A stretch of DNA of 64,000 nucleotides from Klebsiella indica (lineage in GTDB: Bacteria; Pseudomonadota; Gammaproteobacteria; Enterobacterales; Enterobacteriaceae), in NCBI RefSeq assembly GCF_005860775.1, contig NZ_VCHQ01000015.1, positions 108,474-172,473 on the forward strand, given 5' to 3'. Below the pieces are notes generated by a model that worked only from the letters and a program-made list of their open reading frames with translations, ran no database searches and was not told the DNA's origin. A program made the position numbers and the translations under genes. Positions 1-10,146 of this stretch are shown piece by piece (the first letter of the stretch is position 1; the number at the start of each line of letters is the position of its first letter).

Positions 1-1
1 G

Positions 2-667
2 GAAAATATGCGCAGCCGGATGTTAACCGTCGGCGATTCGGTGGTGAAATACTCCCTGGCTTCACTGGTCGGGCTGCTGACGCTGGCGGTCTATCTGGTA
101 CTGGTCCCGCTGATGGTGTTCTTCCTGCTGAAAGATAAAGCGCAGATGCTGAATGCCGTGCGCCGTGTTCTGCCGCGTAACCGCGGTCTGGCCGGGCAGG
201 TGTGGGAAGAGATGAACCAGCAAATTACCAACTATATACGCGGTAAGGTGCTGGAAATGATTGTCGTCGGCGTGGCGACATGGGTTGGCTTTATCCTTTT
301 TGGGCTCAATTATTCGCTGTTGTTGGCAGTGCTGGTCGGTTTTTCGGTATTGATCCCTTACATTGGCGCGTTTGTGGTCACCATTCCGGTGATTGGCGTG
401 GCGCTGTTTCAGTTTGGCGCGGGCACCGAGTTCTGGAGCCTGTTCATGGTGTACCTGATTATTCAGGGGCTGGATGGCAACCTGCTGGTTCCGGTATTGT
501 TCTCAGAAGCGGTTAATCTGCATCCGCTGGTCATTATTCTGTCGGTGATTATCTTCGGCGGTTTGTGGGGATTCTGGGGCGTGTTCTTCGCGATTCCGCT
601 GGCGACGTTAATCAAAGCGGTAATGCATGCCTGGCCGGATGGCCCTGTTATCGAAGACGGGAAGTAG
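2..667 (+). CDS. perM: PerM/YfgO family inner-membrane permease, C-terminal part
   Basis: This is the C-terminal part of an AI-2E/PerM family membrane protein; the window opens inside the gene, so about 130 N-terminal residues are missing and the first internal ATG at position 8 is not the start. The visible 221 codons hold a hydrophobic segment near the beginning, a charged stretch around residues 40-75, then a run of five or so membrane helices ending in a short charged tail. The family comprises putative transporters of uncertain substrate. The gene is followed by a bidirectional hairpin and the convergent gene bcp only 77 bases away; in E. coli K-12 the hyf cluster and focB lie between these two genes. 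Confidence 0.9.
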   Translation, partial: ENMRSRMLTVGDSVVKYSLASLVGLLTLAVYLVLVPLMVFFLLKDKAQMLNAVRRVLPRNRGLAGQVWEEMNQQITNYIRGKVLEMIVVGVATWVGFILFGLNYSLLLAVLVGFSVLIPYIGAFVVTIPVIGVALFQFGAGTEFWSLFMVYLIIQGLDGNLLVPVLFSEAVNLHPLVIILSVIIFGGLWGFWGVFFAIPLATLIKAVMHAWPDGPVIEDGK

Positions 668-690
668 CGAGAAGCTGAAAAATATGCGCT

Positions 691-731
691 AAAAAAGACG
701 CCGGGTGGTTGGGTAACGACCCGGGTCTTGC
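691..731. terminator. bidirectional terminator between perM and bcp
   Basis: A hairpin pairs 695-706 with 719-729 (11 pairs, one bulged G). A-run 691-696 gives a T-run for the minus strand after bcp, and a T-run also follows on the plus strand. It separates two convergent genes. Confidence 0.75.
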
Positions 732-744
732 ATTTTTCTCAGCG

Positions 745-1215
745 TCAGGCGTTTTCTTTCAGCCAGTTCAACACCACTTCGTGGTGATTACTGGTTTTGA
801 AATCATCAAATACATGCTCGATTTTGCCATCGGCATCAATGAGGAAGCTGATGCGGTGAATGCCGTCGTAGGTTTTCCCCATAAACGTTTTTTCACCCCA
901 GATACCAAACTGTTCGCATACCTGATGATTTTCATCAGAGAGCAAAGTGAAGTTCAGCAGCTCTTTTTCGGCGAAACGGGAGAGTTTTTCTGGTTTATCC
1001 GTACTGATGCCCAGTACTTCAACGCCTGCTTTTTTCAGGTCGTCCATGTTATCGCGCAAACCGCACGCCTGTACGGTGCAGCCCGGGGTCATGGCTTTCG
1101 GGTAAAAATAAACCAGAACACGCTGTCCCTGGAAGTCGGTCAAATTTACTTCCTCGCCGTCCTGGTCCGGTAAGCTAAATTTCGGTGCAATATCACCGGC
1201 TTTCAGTGGGTTCAT
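745..1215 (-). CDS. bcp: thiol peroxidase Bcp (BCP/PrxQ-type peroxiredoxin)
   Basis: Cytoplasmic peroxiredoxin of the Bcp/PrxQ class that reduces hydrogen peroxide and organic hydroperoxides using thioredoxin or glutaredoxin. The 156-residue length is that of the family. The motif PGCTVQACGLRD carries the peroxidatic Cys46 and the resolving Cys51 of the atypical 2-Cys form. It begins 3 bases after the stop of gcvR on the same strand, so the two are probably co-transcribed, as in other enterobacteria. Confidence 0.96.
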   Translation of the reverse strand: MNPLKAGDIAPKFSLPDQDGEEVNLTDFQGQRVLVYFYPKAMTPGCTVQACGLRDNMDDLKKAGVEVLGISTDKPEKLSRFAEKELLNFTLLSDENHQVCEQFGIWGEKTFMGKTYDGIHRISFLIDADGKIEHVFDDFKTSNHHEVVLNWLKENA

Positions 1216-1218
1216 TAC

Positions 1219-1788
1219 TCAAACTCCATCCTGTTCATCATGCTGTGAATAATTAACGATATTAATACTGCCTTGTGCATTCAGTTCTGTACATAGTGCT
1301 TTAAATGCTTGTTCGATATTTGACGCATTTTGCGTTGTTGGACTATGGGCGGTGATTTGGATAAAAAGCTGAACGGAATCGTCGTTTGCGCCCGATTGGG
1401 TGCGGGAAACCAGTTCGGCAATATTCATTTTCCATTTATCACACAGGGCGGTAAATCGCTCAATAATATGCGGTGAATCCGGCACCTCAACCTGAATCCA
1501 GACGGTATTCTGCATCGCCTGAGGCGGTCTTGCGGTTGTACGCTTCATCACGATAAGCAGTTCCAGCTCGGCGCCTTTCAGCGGCAGAGTGGATTCAATC
1601 AGGTTAATCGCATTCCACGAGCCGGAAAGCAGCATGATAAACGTAAACTCGTCGCCAAGCATAGCCAACCGGCTGTCTTCGATATTACAGCCGCAACTGC
1701 TGACGTGGCGAGTGATTGTATTCACGATGCCCGGGCGGTCTGCGCCCAATGCGGTAATAACCAGATAGTGTTGTAATGAGGCGGTCAA
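1219..1788 (-). CDS. gcvR: glycine cleavage system regulator GcvR
   Basis: GcvR binds the LysR-type activator GcvA and keeps the glycine cleavage operon off when glycine is low. The 189-residue product consists of two ACT domains (about residues 5-75 and 90-165); QHYLVITALGADRPG opens the first. I place the start at a TTG (1786-1788) because an AAGGAAG ribosome-binding site precedes it and the resulting length fits the roughly 190-residue family; the open frame continues upstream to 1866 without a better start. It is divergent from dapA and directly precedes bcp. Confidence 0.9.
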   Translation of the reverse strand: MTASLQHYLVITALGADRPGIVNTITRHVSSCGCNIEDSRLAMLGDEFTFIMLLSGSWNAINLIESTLPLKGAELELLIVMKRTTARPPQAMQNTVWIQVEVPDSPHIIERFTALCDKWKMNIAELVSRTQSGANDDSVQLFIQITAHSPTTQNASNIEQAFKALCTELNAQGSINIVNYSQHDEQDGV

Positions 1789-1941
1789 ACCTGTTCTTCC
1801 TTTAAAAAGGTGAGGTAACGTTAGGAAAGCATAAAAAAAACCGGCATACAACATCCCTGATGGCATCGGGTCTCTTGCTTTTATTACAGCACCAAACGTA
1901 ACATTGAATATCTTATCCCACTTCTGCTCTGAGGATGGCCC

Positions 1942-2820
1942 ATGTTTACGGGAAGTATTGTAGCGCTTGTCACGCCGATGGATGAAAACGGCAATGTCTG
2001 CCGATCAAGCCTGAAAAAACTGATTGATTACCATGTCGCCAATGGAACCTCGGCGATCGTTTCGGTAGGGACTACCGGAGAGTCCGCAACCCTAAGCCAT
2101 GAAGAGCATGGTGATGTGGTGATGCAGACGCTGGAACTGGCTGACGGGCGTATTCCGGTGATTGCCGGTACCGGTGCGAATGCCACCGCCGAGGCGATTA
2201 GTCTGACTAAACGCTTTAACGATAGCGGTGTGGTAGGTTGTCTGACGGTAACGCCTTATTACAACCGCCCGACTCAGGAAGGGGTGTTCCAGCATTTTAA
2301 AGCGATTGCCGAACATACTGATTTGCCGCAAATTCTGTATAATGTGCCGTCCCGTACGGGGTGCGATATGTTACCGGAAACCGTTGGCCGTCTGGCGGAA
2401 ATCAAAAATATTATCGGTATTAAGGAAGCAACGGGGAACTTAACGCGTGTTCATCAGATCAAAGAGCTGGTTTCAGATGACTTTATTCTGTTGAGCGGCG
2501 ATGACGCGACCGGAATGGACTTTATGCAGCTTGGTGGTCATGGCGTGATTTCCGTAACGGCAAACGTTGCGGCGCGTGAAATGGCCGAAATGTGCCGACT
2601 GGCGCTGGCGGGTCAATTTGCTGAAGCGCGTGCGATTAACCAGCGTCTGATGCCGTTGCATACCAAATTATTTGTCGAACCCAATCCTATCCCGGCCAAA
2701 TGGGCCTGTAAGGCATTGGGTCTTGTGGCGACCGATACGCTACGTCTGCCGATGACACCAATTACCGAAAATGGTATTAAGGCTGTCACCGCCGCGTTGA
2801 AGCATGCCGGTTTGCTGTAA
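1942..2820 (+). CDS. dapA: 4-hydroxy-tetrahydrodipicolinate synthase
   Basis: DapA condenses pyruvate with aspartate semialdehyde, the first committed step of lysine and meso-diaminopimelate synthesis. The 292 residues match the usual length and the TIM-barrel family. Visible signatures are GTTGESATL near residue 45, the Tyr motif YNVPSRTG near 133 and the Schiff-base Lys in GIKEATGNL near 161. GAGGATGGCCC precedes the ATG. It is followed 16 bases later by bamC, with which it is co-transcribed in E. coli. Confidence 0.98.
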   Translation: MFTGSIVALVTPMDENGNVCRSSLKKLIDYHVANGTSAIVSVGTTGESATLSHEEHGDVVMQTLELADGRIPVIAGTGANATAEAISLTKRFNDSGVVGCLTVTPYYNRPTQEGVFQHFKAIAEHTDLPQILYNVPSRTGCDMLPETVGRLAEIKNIIGIKEATGNLTRVHQIKELVSDDFILLSGDDATGMDFMQLGGHGVISVTANVAAREMAEMCRLALAGQFAEARAINQRLMPLHTKLFVEPNPIPAKWACKALGLVATDTLRLPMTPITENGIKAVTAALKHAGLL

Positions 2821-2836
2821 AGTTTAGGGAGATTTG

Positions 2837-3871
2837 ATGGCTTACTCAGTACAGAAGTCGCGCCTGGCGAAGGTTGCGGGTGTTTCGCTGGTTCTACTCC
2901 TCGCGGCCTGTAGTTCTGATTCGCGCTATAAGCGCCAGGTGAGCGGCGATGAGGCCTATTTGCAGGCAACGCCGCTCAGTGAACTTCATGCGCCAGCAGG
3001 CATGATCCTGCCGGTTCAGGTGGGTGATTATAACATTCCGGTTGCGACCAGCACCGGTAACACAGGTAAAGCGCTGGACATCCGTCCGCCTGCTCAGCCT
3101 CTGGCCCTGCTCAGCGGCGCGAGCACCCAGTTTAAGGGGGATACCGCGACGCTGATGGTGGAAAATGGCCGCAGCGGTTCGTTGTGGGCACAGGTGGCAA
3201 GCATCGTGCAGGCGAAAAACTACACTATTGCTAAGCGTGATGATGCCAGCCAGACGCTGAATACCGACTGGGTCGACTGGAATCGCCTTGATGAAGATCA
3301 GCAGTACCGTGGTCGCTATCAAATCTCAGTGAAGCAGCAGGGCTATCAGCAGGCAGTGATCGTGAAGCTGGTGAACCTGGAGCAAGCGGGTAAACCCGTT
3401 GCCGATCCGGCGTCGCTGCAGCGCTACAGCACCGCGATGCTGAACGTCATTTCCGAGGGGCTGGATCTGAACGCCACCAACGCACAGAACGCCGCGCAGA
3501 AAAATGCCGGAGCGACTTTCGACGTGCAGAGCGCGGCTGATGACACCGGCCTGCCGATGCTGGTGGTGCGTGCGCCGTTTAACCTGGTTTGGCAACGTCT
3601 GCCGGGCGCGCTGGGAAAAGTGGGGATGAAGGTAACCGACAGCTCTCGTTCTCAGGGCAGTCTTTCTGTGACTTACAAACCGCTATCTGACAGCGGCTGG
3701 ACCGATCTGGGGGCTCGCGACCCGCAGCTGGTATCCGGCGATTATAAACTGCAGGTCGGGGATCTCGATAACCGCAGCAGTCTGCAGTTTATCGATCCGA
3801 AAGGGCATACGTTGACGCAGTCGCAAAATGATGCGCTGGTCGCCGTATTCCAGGCGGCATTCAGTAAGTAA
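2837..3871 (+). CDS. bamC: outer-membrane assembly lipoprotein BamC
   Basis: BamC is the lipoprotein of the BAM complex that binds BamD and assists beta-barrel insertion. The product is 344 residues, the family's usual length, when started at ATG 2837; the TTG just before it at 2834 is not needed. A lipoprotein signal ends in LLLAAC with the lipidated Cys at position 25. The unstructured N-terminal stretch [15 protein letters not shown] that binds BamD follows, then two helix-grip domains. It lies downstream of dapA and ends before a terminator. Confidence 0.96.
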   Translation: MAYSVQKSRLAKVAGVSLVLLLAACSSDSRYKRQVSGDEAYLQATPLSELHAPAGMILPVQVGDYNIPVATSTGNTGKALDIRPPAQPLALLSGASTQFKGDTATLMVENGRSGSLWAQVASIVQAKNYTIAKRDDASQTLNTDWVDWNRLDEDQQYRGRYQISVKQQGYQQAVIVKLVNLEQAGKPVADPASLQRYSTAMLNVISEGLDLNATNAQNAAQKNAGATFDVQSAADDTGLPMLVVRAPFNLVWQRLPGALGKVGMKVTDSSRSQGSLSVTYKPLSDSGWTDLGARDPQLVSGDYKLQVGDLDNRSSLQFIDPKGHTLTQSQNDALVAVFQAAFSK

Positions 3872-3876
3872 TAAAC

Positions 3877-3902
3877 AGGGCTGGAGCAATCCGGCCCTTT
3901 TT
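3877..3902 (+). terminator. terminator after dapA-bamC
   Basis: An imperfect GC-rich hairpin (AGGGCTGG paired with CCGGCCCT) is followed by a run of five T. It lies directly after the bamC stop and immediately before the purC promoter. Confidence 0.7.
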
Positions 3903-3906
3903 AATG

Positions 3907-3929
3907 TATAGTGACGCAAACGTGTGCGT
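3907..3929 (+). promoter_or_regulatory. purC promoter -10 and PurR operator
   Basis: ACGCAAACGTGTGCGT at 3914-3929 differs by one base from the PurR consensus ACGCAAACGTTTGCGT. It overlaps the region just downstream of a TATAGT -10 hexamer at 3907-3912, so hypoxanthine- or guanine-bound PurR would block initiation. No clear -35 box is visible. The operator is about 170 bases from the purC start codon because an ERIC element lies between. Confidence 0.85.
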
Positions 3930-3934
3930 ATGCG

Positions 3935-4046
3935 CATCATCCTTCAAATTGCGTCGTTGTTGGTTGCCTTCGTTCACCCCAGTCACTTGCTTATGTTAAT
4001 GACCGGGGATTCGCTCAGTTGCCGCCTCAATGCGCTTTGAATGATG
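3935..4046 (+). repeat. ERIC element (112 bp) in the purC leader
   Basis: An imperfect palindrome with ends CATCATCCTTCAAA and TTTGAATGATG. Its core has the ERIC hallmarks CACCCCAGTCACTTGC and GGGGATTCGCTC. It lies between the PurR box and purC, so it would be transcribed as part of the purC leader and could fold into a long stem-loop. Confidence 0.85.
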
Positions 4047-4101
4047 TTGTGTACAGGCGGGAATGTATTTTTTGGGCTTAATATCACTGGAGTGGTGAAA
4101 G

Positions 4102-4815
4102 ATGAAAAAGCAAGCTGAGTTGTATCGTGGTAAAGCGAAAACGGTATACAGCACCGAAAATCCGGATCTGTTGATACTCGAATTCCGTAACGATACGTCA
4201 GCAGGGGATGGCGCTCGCATTGAGCAGTTTGATCGTAAAGGCATGGTGAACAACAAGTTCAACCATTTCATTATGAGCAAGCTGGCGGAAGCGGGTATCC
4301 CGACCCAGATGGAAGCGCTGCTGTCCGATACCGAATGTCTGGTTAAAAAGCTGGATATGGTGCCGGTGGAGTGCGTGGTGCGTAACCGCGCTGCCGGTTC
4401 TCTGGTAAAACGCTTAGGGATTGAAGAAGGTATTGAACTGAATCCGCCGTTGTTCGATCTGTTCCTGAAAAACGACGCCATGCATGACCCAATGGTCAAC
4501 GAATCCTACTGCGAAACCTTTGGCTGGGTGAGCAAAGAGAACCTGGCCCGGATGCGGGAACTGACCTATAAAGCTAACGATGTGCTGAAAAAGCTGTTCG
4601 ACGACGCAGGCCTGATCCTGGTGGACTTCAAGCTGGAGTTTGGTCTGTTCAAAGGTGAAGTGGTGCTGGGTGACGAATTCTCTCCGGACGGCAGCCGCCT
4701 GTGGGATAAAAAGACCATGGATAAAATGGATAAAGACCGCTTCCGCCAGAGCCTTGGCGGTCTGATTGAAGCCTACGAAGAAGTGGCGCACCGTTTAGGC
4801 GTCAAACTGGATTAA
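4102..4815 (+). CDS. purC: phosphoribosylaminoimidazole-succinocarboxamide synthase
   Basis: PurC (SAICAR synthetase) joins aspartate to CAIR with ATP in de novo purine synthesis. The 237 residues equal the E. coli length; the N-terminal YRGKAKTVY loop, the [10 protein letters not shown] segment near residue 95 and the VDFKLEFG motif near 175 are family landmarks. A CTGGAGTGGTGAAAG ribosome-binding region precedes the ATG. Expression should be controlled by the PurR box at 3914-3929, separated from the gene by an ERIC element. Confidence 0.98.
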   Translation: MKKQAELYRGKAKTVYSTENPDLLILEFRNDTSAGDGARIEQFDRKGMVNNKFNHFIMSKLAEAGIPTQMEALLSDTECLVKKLDMVPVECVVRNRAAGSLVKRLGIEEGIELNPPLFDLFLKNDAMHDPMVNESYCETFGWVSKENLARMRELTYKANDVLKKLFDDAGLILVDFKLEFGLFKGEVVLGDEFSPDGSRLWDKKTMDKMDKDRFRQSLGGLIEAYEEVAHRLGVKLD

Positions 4816-4856
4816 GCCTTCCTCTCTTTCTGCCGGGCTGACAGGCCTCGCTCTCC

Positions 4857-4891
4857 ATGCCGGATGCACCGTTTACGTCGCCATCCGGCAT
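4857..4891. repeat. REP-type palindrome downstream of purC
   Basis: ATGCCGGATG (4857-4866) and CATCCGGCAT (4882-4891) form a perfect 10-pair stem, typical of enterobacterial REP/PU units that lie 3' of genes. Confidence 0.75.
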
Positions 4892-5053
4892 GTCACTGAT
4901 GACGTTATGCTCATCAGGTCGACAATAACTCTCCGTATTCCGGTCAGATAACGTGAGGCCGGGGACATGCCCTCCGACATATTTCCAGTGGTAATCCCGT
5001 TCATAACCGCCTACGATCGTAGGAGTAATTTATAGAAGAAGATAGAGGTAGTT

Positions 5054-5923
5054 ATGCGTTGGCAAGGACGTCGCGAAAGCGACAATGTTGAAGATCGCCG
5101 TGGTCAATCTGGTTCGTCAATGGGCGGGGGCGGGGGTTTTCGTCTTCCCAGCGGGAAAGGCGGCATTGTGCTGCTGATTATTATTCTGGTGGCGGGCTAT
5201 TACGGCGTAGATTTAACCGGTATGTTGACCGGCGAACCGCTCTCTCAGCAGCAGACCACCAACCAACGCTCCATCAGCCCGCAGGATGACGAAGCCGCGA
5301 CATTCACGAAAGTGGTTCTGGCGGATACGGAAGATACCTGGGGCGCGATTTTTAACGATATGGGCAATCAGTATCGGCAACCGAGGCTGGTGATGTATCG
5401 CGGTTCGACGCCAACCGGCTGCGGTACTGGCCAGTCGGTGATGGGGCCATTTTACTGTCCCGCAGACAGCACTGTTTATATCGATCTGTCGTTCTACGAT
5501 GACATGAAAACCAGGCTCGGCGCGGGCGGCGATTTCGCCCAGGGTTACGTTATCGCCCATGAAGTGGGCCATCATGTGCAAAAGCTGCTGGGGATTGAAT
5601 CGAAAGTGCGCCAGCTACAGCAGAATGCTTCACAGGCGGAAGCCAATCGCCTGTCGGTAAAAATGGAGCTACAGGCGGACTGTTTTGCGGGCGTCTGGGG
5701 CTACAATATGCAGAAGCAGGATTTACTGGAGGCCGGCGATCTGCAGGAGGCGCTGAACGCCGCAGAGGCGATTGGCGATGACCGCTTGCAGCAGCAGAGC
5801 CAGGGGCGCGTGGTGCCGGACAGCTTTACCCACGGGACGTCACAGCAGCGCTATACCTGGTTTAAGCGCGGTTTTGACAGCGGTGACCCGGCGCAGTGCA
5901 ATACATTTGGCAGTACGTTATAA
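5054..5923 (+). CDS. ypfJ: putative neutral zinc metalloprotease YpfJ
   Basis: A 289-residue member of the YpfJ/neutral zinc metallopeptidase family (about 287 in E. coli) of unknown physiological substrate. The N-terminus is a charged, glycine-rich cytoplasmic tail, followed by one membrane helix (about residues 38-56), so the protease domain is probably periplasmic. The zinc site is in [12 protein letters not shown] (HExxH) near residue 170, with ELQADCFAG further on supplying a likely third ligand. The start ATG at 5054 follows GATAGAGGTAG. The next gene, tmcA, begins 12 bases after its stop, suggesting co-transcription. Confidence 0.92.
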   Translation: MRWQGRRESDNVEDRRGQSGSSMGGGGGFRLPSGKGGIVLLIIILVAGYYGVDLTGMLTGEPLSQQQTTNQRSISPQDDEAATFTKVVLADTEDTWGAIFNDMGNQYRQPRLVMYRGSTPTGCGTGQSVMGPFYCPADSTVYIDLSFYDDMKTRLGAGGDFAQGYVIAHEVGHHVQKLLGIESKVRQLQQNASQAEANRLSVKMELQADCFAGVWGYNMQKQDLLEAGDLQEALNAAEAIGDDRLQQQSQGRVVPDSFTHGTSQQRYTWFKRGFDSGDPAQCNTFGSTL

Positions 5924-5935
5924 CCTCGGCCCGTC

Positions 5936-7936
5936 ATGGATGAACTGCTTCATCTGACCACACAAATGGCGCGTGAAGGCATCCGTCGTCTGCTGGTCCT
6001 CAGCGGCGATGATGCCTGGACTTTGCGTCAGGCGCAAATACTGCGAACGGCGCTGGCCGGTGACGGTCTGTGGGTCGGCCCGCAGCCGATGCCGGCACCG
6101 TACACCTCACCTGGAACGCTGAAATCCCTGCTGGGACGCGAATTTCAGCATGCCTTTTTTGATGCCCGCGAGGGCTTTGATGTCGCGGCGCTGGCTGCGC
6201 TCGCCGGTACGCTGCGCGCCGGAAGCTGGCTGATCCTGCTGACGCCTGATTTCGCGCAGTGGGCCATGCGGCCAGATGCGGATTCTTTGCGCTGGAGCGA
6301 CACTCTCCTGCCTGTGGTTGCGCCGAATTTTGTCTACCGCTTCTGTCAGCAAATTATTGCCGATAGTGAGTCCATTCTCTGGCGGCAGAGACACAAACTG
6401 GTTGTGCCGGACTTTTCAGCGCGCGTCGCATGGCATCCTGCTGATGGTCATCCGCAGGCGGAGCAGGCCACCGTTCTTGCCGAACTGGCCGATTTTTCCC
6501 CCGGTATTGCCGCGCTGATCGCAGAACGCGGGCGAGGAAAGTCCGCTCTCGCCGGAATGCTTATTCGCCAACTGGCGGGCGATGCCATTGTTACGGCGCC
6601 TGCACGTGGAGCAACCGATGTGATGGCGGCTTTCGCCGGAGGGGATTTTCGTTTTATGGCTCCCGATGCATTACTGGCGTCAGAATGCAATGCTTCATGG
6701 CTGATTGTCGACGAGGCCGCCGCCATTCCTGGCCCGCAGTTGCGCCAGCTTATCGCCCGCTTTCCGCGAACGCTGTTGACCACGACCGTGCAGGGGTATG
6801 AAGGTACCGGACGCGGCTTTCTGCTTAAGTTTTGCGCCAGTTTTACGCATTTGCGGCAGTTCAGTTTGACGACGCCTGTCCGTTGGGCGGCAGGCTGCCC
6901 GCTGGAAGCGATGATTGCGCAACTGCTGCTGTTTGGCGACGAGACTTTCCGCCAGCAGCCAATTGGCGATGTGATGCTGGAAAGCGTCGATCAGGCCCTC
7001 TGGCGGCAATATCCCGGGCTACCGGAAGCGATGTACCAGTTGCTCTCCGGCGCGCATTATCGTACCTCTCCGCTGGATCTGCGGCGTATGATGGATGCGC
7101 CAGGACAGCATTTTGTCTGCGCCCGCAGCGGCGACCGCGTTGCCGGGGCGCTGTGGCTGGTGGAAGAGGGCGGGCTTGAGCCCTCGCTTAGCCAGGCTGT
7201 GTGGGCCGGGTTCCGTCGACCGCGTGGTAATCTGGTGGCCCAGTCGCTGGCGGCGCACGGCGGCAGTCCGCTGGCGGCAACGTTGACCGGGCTGCGTATC
7301 AGCCGTATTGCCGTGCATCCGGCCCGCCAGCGTGAGGGACTGGGGCAACGGCTGGTGGCCCGGGCGATATCTCTGGCGGCGGACCGGGATTATCTTTCCG
7401 TCAGTTTTGGTTACACGCCGGAGCTATGGCGTTTCTGGCAGCGTTGCGGTTTTACGCTGGTACGTTTAGGAACCCACCGGGAAGCCAGCAGCGGCTGTTA
7501 TACCGCGATGGCGCTCTATCCCCTCAGCGAGTCGGGTCACCAACTGGTTAATAAGGAAGCGCAGCGACTGTTGCGCGACGAGTACTGGCTACGTGACTGG
7601 CGGGATGGCGCTTTTCCGCTGACAATGCAGGAAGCGACTATCCTTACGGAGGAGGACTGGCTGGAGGTGGCGGGCTTTGCTTTTGCCCATCGTCCGTTGC
7701 TGGCGTCGGCGGGCAGCCTGAACCGCCTGCTTATGCAGGTTGATTTACCGCTACCGGCGCTGCGGGCGCGTCTGCGGCGGCAGGACGAGTCGACGCTGTG
7801 CCGGGCGCTACAGATATCCGGGCGCAAAGCCCTGCTGGTCAGGCTACGGGAAGAGGCGGCCCAGGCGTTATCCAGCCTTAACGCAACCCGTGCCGATGCC
7901 CTGCGCCAGCAGGTGACAATTCTGCAATTTTTTTAA
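5936..7936 (+). CDS. tmcA: tRNA(Met) cytidine acetyltransferase TmcA
   Basis: TmcA (formerly YpfI) makes N4-acetylcytidine at the wobble base of elongator tRNA-Met, using acetyl-CoA and ATP or GTP. The 666 residues (about 671 in E. coli) show an N-terminal DUF1726 region, an RNA-helicase-like ATPase with a Walker A loop GRGKSAL near residue 200 and a DEAA box near 257, and a GNAT acetyltransferase domain (about 390-530) with RISRIAVHPARQREGLGQ. The C-terminal part is a tRNA-binding region. It has no strong ribosome-binding site and follows ypfJ closely, so translation may be linked to it. Confidence 0.95.
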   Translation: MDELLHLTTQMAREGIRRLLVLSGDDAWTLRQAQILRTALAGDGLWVGPQPMPAPYTSPGTLKSLLGREFQHAFFDAREGFDVAALAALAGTLRAGSWLILLTPDFAQWAMRPDADSLRWSDTLLPVVAPNFVYRFCQQIIADSESILWRQRHKLVVPDFSARVAWHPADGHPQAEQATVLAELADFSPGIAALIAERGRGKSALAGMLIRQLAGDAIVTAPARGATDVMAAFAGGDFRFMAPDALLASECNASWLIVDEAAAIPGPQLRQLIARFPRTLLTTTVQGYEGTGRGFLLKFCASFTHLRQFSLTTPVRWAAGCPLEAMIAQLLLFGDETFRQQPIGDVMLESVDQALWRQYPGLPEAMYQLLSGAHYRTSPLDLRRMMDAPGQHFVCARSGDRVAGALWLVEEGGLEPSLSQAVWAGFRRPRGNLVAQSLAAHGGSPLAATLTGLRISRIAVHPARQREGLGQRLVARAISLAADRDYLSVSFGYTPELWRFWQRCGFTLVRLGTHREASSGCYTAMALYPLSESGHQLVNKEAQRLLRDEYWLRDWRDGAFPLTMQEATILTEEDWLEVAGFAFAHRPLLASAGSLNRLLMQVDLPLPALRARLRRQDESTLCRALQISGRKALLVRLREEAAQALSSLNATRADALRQQVTILQFF

Positions 7937-8013
7937 CTAACTCCTTCAGTTAAATGACATGGTCATATTCCGCCTGTGGCGTAAACTTCCTTGCAGACAT
8001 TAAGGAGACAGCC

Positions 8014-8712
8014 ATGAAACACGATCATTTTATTGTTCAAAGCCCTGCGACACCTGCACAGCAACTGCTGCTGCTGTTTCATGGCGTCGGCGATAACCCG
8101 GTTGCCATGGGGCAAATTGGTAGCTGGTTTGCCCCGCTCTTTCCTGATGCGCTGATTGTCAGCATCGGCGGCGCAGAGCCGTGCGGGCCGCCGCCGGGGC
8201 GCCAGTGGTTTTCCGTGCAGGGCGTTACTGAAGATAACCGCCAGCAGCGCGTGGATGCCATTATGCCGACCTTTATTGACACGGTTCGCTACTGGCAGCA
8301 GCAAAGCGGCGTCAGTCCGCAGGCGACGGCGCTGATCGGCTTCTCGCAGGGCGCGATTATGTCCCTCGAAAGTATTAAGGCGGAGCCGGGTCTGGCCTCG
8401 CGGGTGATTGCCTTTAATGGTCGCTATGCGACGATGCCCGAGTCGGCGAGCACGGCCACGACCATCCACCTGATTCACGGCGGCGAGGATCGTGTCATCG
8501 ATCTGGCATGGGCGGTAGCGGGACAGGAGGCGTTACAGCAGGCAGGCGGTGACGTGACGCTGGATATTGTTGAGGGGCTGGGACACGCGATTAATGAGCA
8601 AAGCATGCAGTTTGCCCTCGATCATCTGCGTTTTACCGTACCGAAGCACTATTTCGACGAAGCGCTCAGCGGCGGCAAGCCGCAGGACGACGATATTATC
8701 GAACTGCTGTAA
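8014..8712 (+). CDS. ypfH: carboxylesterase/phospholipase-like alpha/beta hydrolase YpfH
   Basis: An alpha/beta hydrolase of the phospholipase/carboxylesterase group with esterase activity reported for E. coli YpfH. The start is taken at ATG 8014, after TTAAGGAGACAGCC, giving the family's 232 residues rather than the longer frame from 7954. The nucleophile motif GFSQGAIM is near residue 110, and an Asp (GGEDRVI) and a His (EGLGHAI) complete a plausible catalytic triad. A terminator hairpin follows at once. Confidence 0.93.
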   Translation: MKHDHFIVQSPATPAQQLLLLFHGVGDNPVAMGQIGSWFAPLFPDALIVSIGGAEPCGPPPGRQWFSVQGVTEDNRQQRVDAIMPTFIDTVRYWQQQSGVSPQATALIGFSQGAIMSLESIKAEPGLASRVIAFNGRYATMPESASTATTIHLIHGGEDRVIDLAWAVAGQEALQQAGGDVTLDIVEGLGHAINEQSMQFALDHLRFTVPKHYFDEALSGGKPQDDDIIELL

Positions 8713-8716
8713 TAAA

Positions 8717-8748
8717 AACCCCGGTAGTGAAAAACAGATACCGGGGTT
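8717..8748. terminator. terminator between ypfH and ypfN
   Basis: AACCCCGGTA (8717-8726) pairs perfectly with TACCGGGGTT (8739-8748). The minus strand gains a clear T-run from 8714-8718, so it serves the dapE-ypfN transcript best and ypfH more weakly. Confidence 0.85.
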
Positions 8749-8788
8749 AATGTTTAAAAAGCGTGGCTGGTCAGGCTGAACAATACGC

Positions 8789-8989
8789 TTATTTCTTTGA
8801 CTGGTCGTTTTTAGGCCAGTCGTCATCATCGTCCCACTTGTCGTTGAAGTCACGATGCGGCGGCAAATCCGGCTTATTGTTGAGAAATTTTTTGTGGTCA
8901 ACGCGGTTAAGATCTTTAATCACGTTGATGATCACCCCCACTAAAAAGACTAATACCAGGATCCACCAGTGTTTGATGAGCCACTCCAT
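8789..8989 (-). CDS. ypfN: small membrane protein YpfN (UPF0370)
   Basis: A 66-residue protein of the UPF0370/YpfN family, function unknown. It has one N-terminal membrane helix ([18 protein letters not shown], about residues 7-24) and a very hydrophilic C-terminal tail rich in Asp and Lys (DDDDDW), so a single-pass topology is likely. It follows dapE by 26 bases on the same strand with an AGGAGTAGCGC ribosome-binding site, giving the order yffB-dapE-ypfN. Confidence 0.93.
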   Translation of the reverse strand: MEWLIKHWWILVLVFLVGVIINVIKDLNRVDHKKFLNNKPDLPPHRDFNDKWDDDDDWPKNDQSKK

Positions 8990-9015
8990 GCGCTACTCCT
9001 TTTCCGGCAATGCCC

Positions 9016-10143
9016 TCAGGCGATCAGTTGTTCCATAATGCGTTGATACATCCGCGCCAGCAGCTGGAGGTCGGCGGCATTTACGCACTCATTGATTTTA
9101 TGAATGGTGGCATTCACAGGCCCCAGTTCAACCACCTGCGCGCCCATGCGCGCGATAAAGCGCCCGTCGGAAGTGCCGCCATTAGTCAGCAACTGCGGCT
9201 TTATTTCATTATAGTGCTCAATGGCGTTTACGACGGCATCCACCAGCTTACCGCGGCTGGTCAGGAATGGCTGGCCTGAAAGCCACCACTCAACGCTGTA
9301 ACGTAGCGCGTGCTTCTCCAGCAGGGCCACGACGCGCGCTTTAATCATTTCGTCGGTGAGCTCGGTGCTAAAACGGAAGTTGAACTGCACAAACATATCG
9401 CCGGGAATCACATTGTTGCTGCCGGTTCCTGAGCGCACATTAGCGATTTGCATACTGGTTGGCGGGAAAAATTCGTTGCCTTGATCCCACTCAATGTTCA
9501 CCAGTTCAGCCAGCATCGGCGCAGCGCGGTGTACCGGGTTATCGGCGAGATGCGGATAGGCAACGTGCCCCTGAACGCCGTGAATGGTCAGGTTACAGGT
9601 CAGCGAACCGCGACGGCCATTTTTGACCACATCGCCGACGACTTCGGTGCTGGACGGTTCGCCGACGAGGCAGTAATCCAGGCGTTCGTTGCGTGCCATC
9701 AGCGCTTCAACGACCTTGACGGTGCCATTTTTCGCGCTGGCCTCTTCATCAGAAGTGATCAGAAACGCCAGACGGCCTTTATGGTCAGGGTGATGAGCGA
9801 CAAAACGTTCGGCGGCAACCACCATCGCGGCCAGAGAACCTTTCATATCCGCCGCGCCGCGGCCAAACAGCATGCCGTCACGAATGGTCGGCTCGAACGG
9901 TGGGTTAATCCAGCGGTCAGCGTCACCTGAGGGAACAACATCGGTGTGGCCGGCGAAGGCCAGCGTCTCTCCGTGCCCACGCCAGGCCCAGAAATTTTGA
10001 GTATCGCCGAAATCCATCGGTTCGACGGTAAAGCCAATCGCCCGCAGACGTTCAATCATTAATGCCTGACACCCCGCGTCATCGGGGCTGAGGGAAGGGC
10101 GGCGAATAAGCTGCTGAGCAAGCTCAATGACCGGGCAAGACAT
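9016..10143 (-). CDS. dapE: succinyl-diaminopimelate desuccinylase
   Basis: DapE hydrolyses N-succinyl-LL-diaminopimelate to LL-diaminopimelate and succinate in the lysine/peptidoglycan pathway, using two zinc ions. The 375 residues match the family. Metal and catalytic motifs of the M20 fold are visible: [11 protein letters not shown] near residue 65, GADMKGS near 99 and SDEEASA near 134. It is 3 bases downstream of yffB, with which it is probably co-transcribed, and upstream of ypfN. Confidence 0.98.
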   Translation of the reverse strand: MSCPVIELAQQLIRRPSLSPDDAGCQALMIERLRAIGFTVEPMDFGDTQNFWAWRGHGETLAFAGHTDVVPSGDADRWINPPFEPTIRDGMLFGRGAADMKGSLAAMVVAAERFVAHHPDHKGRLAFLITSDEEASAKNGTVKVVEALMARNERLDYCLVGEPSSTEVVGDVVKNGRRGSLTCNLTIHGVQGHVAYPHLADNPVHRAAPMLAELVNIEWDQGNEFFPPTSMQIANVRSGTGSNNVIPGDMFVQFNFRFSTELTDEMIKARVVALLEKHALRYSVEWWLSGQPFLTSRGKLVDAVVNAIEHYNEIKPQLLTNGGTSDGRFIARMGAQVVELGPVNATIHKINECVNAADLQLLARMYQRIMEQLIA

Positions 10144-10146
10144 AGA

